A stretch of 64,000 nt of DNA from contig AZLU01000110.1 of assembly GCA_002224055.1 (NCBI GenBank), forward strand, positions 1 through 64,000, written 5' to 3'. The stretch is from Pezizomycotina sp. ARF18 (Eukaryota; Ascomycota). The notes beneath the pieces are model-generated. The model saw nothing but the letters and a program-made list of their open reading frames with translations. It was not told where the DNA came from and did no database searches. The stretch's first letter is position 1. Every line of letters begins with the position of its first letter. Made by a program: the position numbers and the translations under genes. Positions 63,412 through 64,000 of this stretch are shown piece after piece.

Positions 63412-63870
63412 GACGGCTTGTCTCCGAGAGCTAAAAAGCCCAGAATCCTCAATCCGAAATTTATGCCGTCTGTAAACGCTGGAATGAATGCTAAGGACGA
63501 TTAATAGTGCTGGTTTCGTTCGTTATGCCGTCGTTACAGTTTTTATCGAATGTATAATAATGGTCTGGAAATTGGAAATGGCAGGCGACCAGGGGCATTG
63601 TAACTTTTTTTTTTCCGTCGGTGCTGATTACGTGTTACAAGGGGAAGCGAAAAAATACCGGGGTGTGGAGAGGGAGAGAGAGAGCTGCCGCTTTTTTTAC
63701 CCGCTGCCCGCAGTTTTCTTGAAACTGAAAGTAAGAGCCGCGAATTTCCCTTTCCCACTTTTTAACGATTTCCCACCTTCAACGACTCTCTCCAAGGCGA
63801 CACGCGCTCCAGCCGAGCAGCATCGTCACACCTTACCGCAGGAACCCTCAGCAGACACTCCAAACTGAAA
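63412..63870. promoter_or_regulatory. Divergent promoter of Coy1 and the edge gene
   Basis: A 459-base spacer between two start codons on opposite strands. It includes a T9 run near 63606 and a GAGAGA-rich stretch near 63669-63684. No specific site identified. Confidence 0.4.
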
Positions 63871-64000
63871 ATGGAGGCTGCTTCTCTCCCTCGCAGGACC
63901 TCGTCGCTCCGGCGAAGAGGAAGAATCAAGAGTCGCACGATGTAGGGCCTTACATGCTTCGCACTTTCTTCGCGAACCTGCCGTAGAATCGTCCGATGTC
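63871..64000 (+). CDS. Partial gene at right edge, possibly Vps3/TGFBRAP1-like
   Basis: Only the first bases are inside the window. An ATG at 63871 starts one frame (MEAASLPRRTSSLRRRGRIK). Another frame reads DLVAPAKRKNQESHDVGPYM, then LRTFFANLP and, after one assumed missing base, VESSDV. The phrase GPYMLRTFFANLP recalls the N-terminus of fungal Vps3-type (CORVET, CNH-domain) proteins. That recollection is weak and the fragment is too short to settle it. Confidence 0.3.

Overview
The window looks like nuclear DNA of a filamentous ascomycete (Pezizomycotina, class not determined). The reasons are short GT..AG introns with CTAAC/ACTAAC-like branch points, long A/T-rich spacers full of microsatellites and A/T homopolymers, and a gene set typical of moulds: Sip5, Vip1, a Pex23-type peroxin, Pbs2 MAPKK, a cAMP-receptor-like GPCR, a secreted kelch protein, Coy1 and an extended choline kinase. 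I recognise no transposon, rRNA, tRNA, CRISPR or organelle sequence.

Layout, left to right: cytochrome c heme lyase (1288-2414 +); Sip5 (3540-5928 -); O6-methylguanine methyltransferase (9131-9611 +); Vip1-like RRM protein (10078-11144 -); dysferlin-domain peroxin (12435-13993 -); Pam16/Tim16 (15436-15999 +); an APC amino-acid permease (16952-18928 -); then a tyrosine-catabolism block with homogentisate dioxygenase (-), maleylacetoacetate isomerase (-), a small Dabb-domain gene (+) and fumarylacetoacetase (+) at 20221-26614. After a gene-poor gap come a GPCR (30029-31401 +) and a kelch membrane protein (32398-34583 -). Next are 4-hydroxyphenylpyruvate dioxygenase (37150-38382 -) and, divergent from it, a TTC36-like TPR protein (40470-41220 +). 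The right part holds a truncated HIRAN/SNF2/RING helicase (42415-45214 -), a Uma2-like PD-(D/E)XK gene (45858-46860 +), Pbs2 (47664-49671 -), an 8 kb gene desert, choline kinase (57819-60373 +), Coy1/CASP (60909-63411 -) and the first bases of another gene at the right edge.

The strongest biological theme is the homogentisate pathway. Four of its enzymes (HPPD, HGD, MAAI, FAH) lie within about 18 kb. With them are a permease, a Dabb protein and a TTC36 homologue. In mammals TTC36 is known to protect HPD (the HPPD orthologue) from degradation, so the HPPD-TTC36 neighbourhood is the most interesting observation here.

A caution for any user: almost every conserved gene is interrupted by one or more apparent single-base losses. 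Where I could compare the frames, most are explained by one missing base in a run of two to five identical bases. I read this as consensus error in the assembly, not as mass pseudogenisation. Gene boundaries below were therefore set from conserved protein segments across frames.
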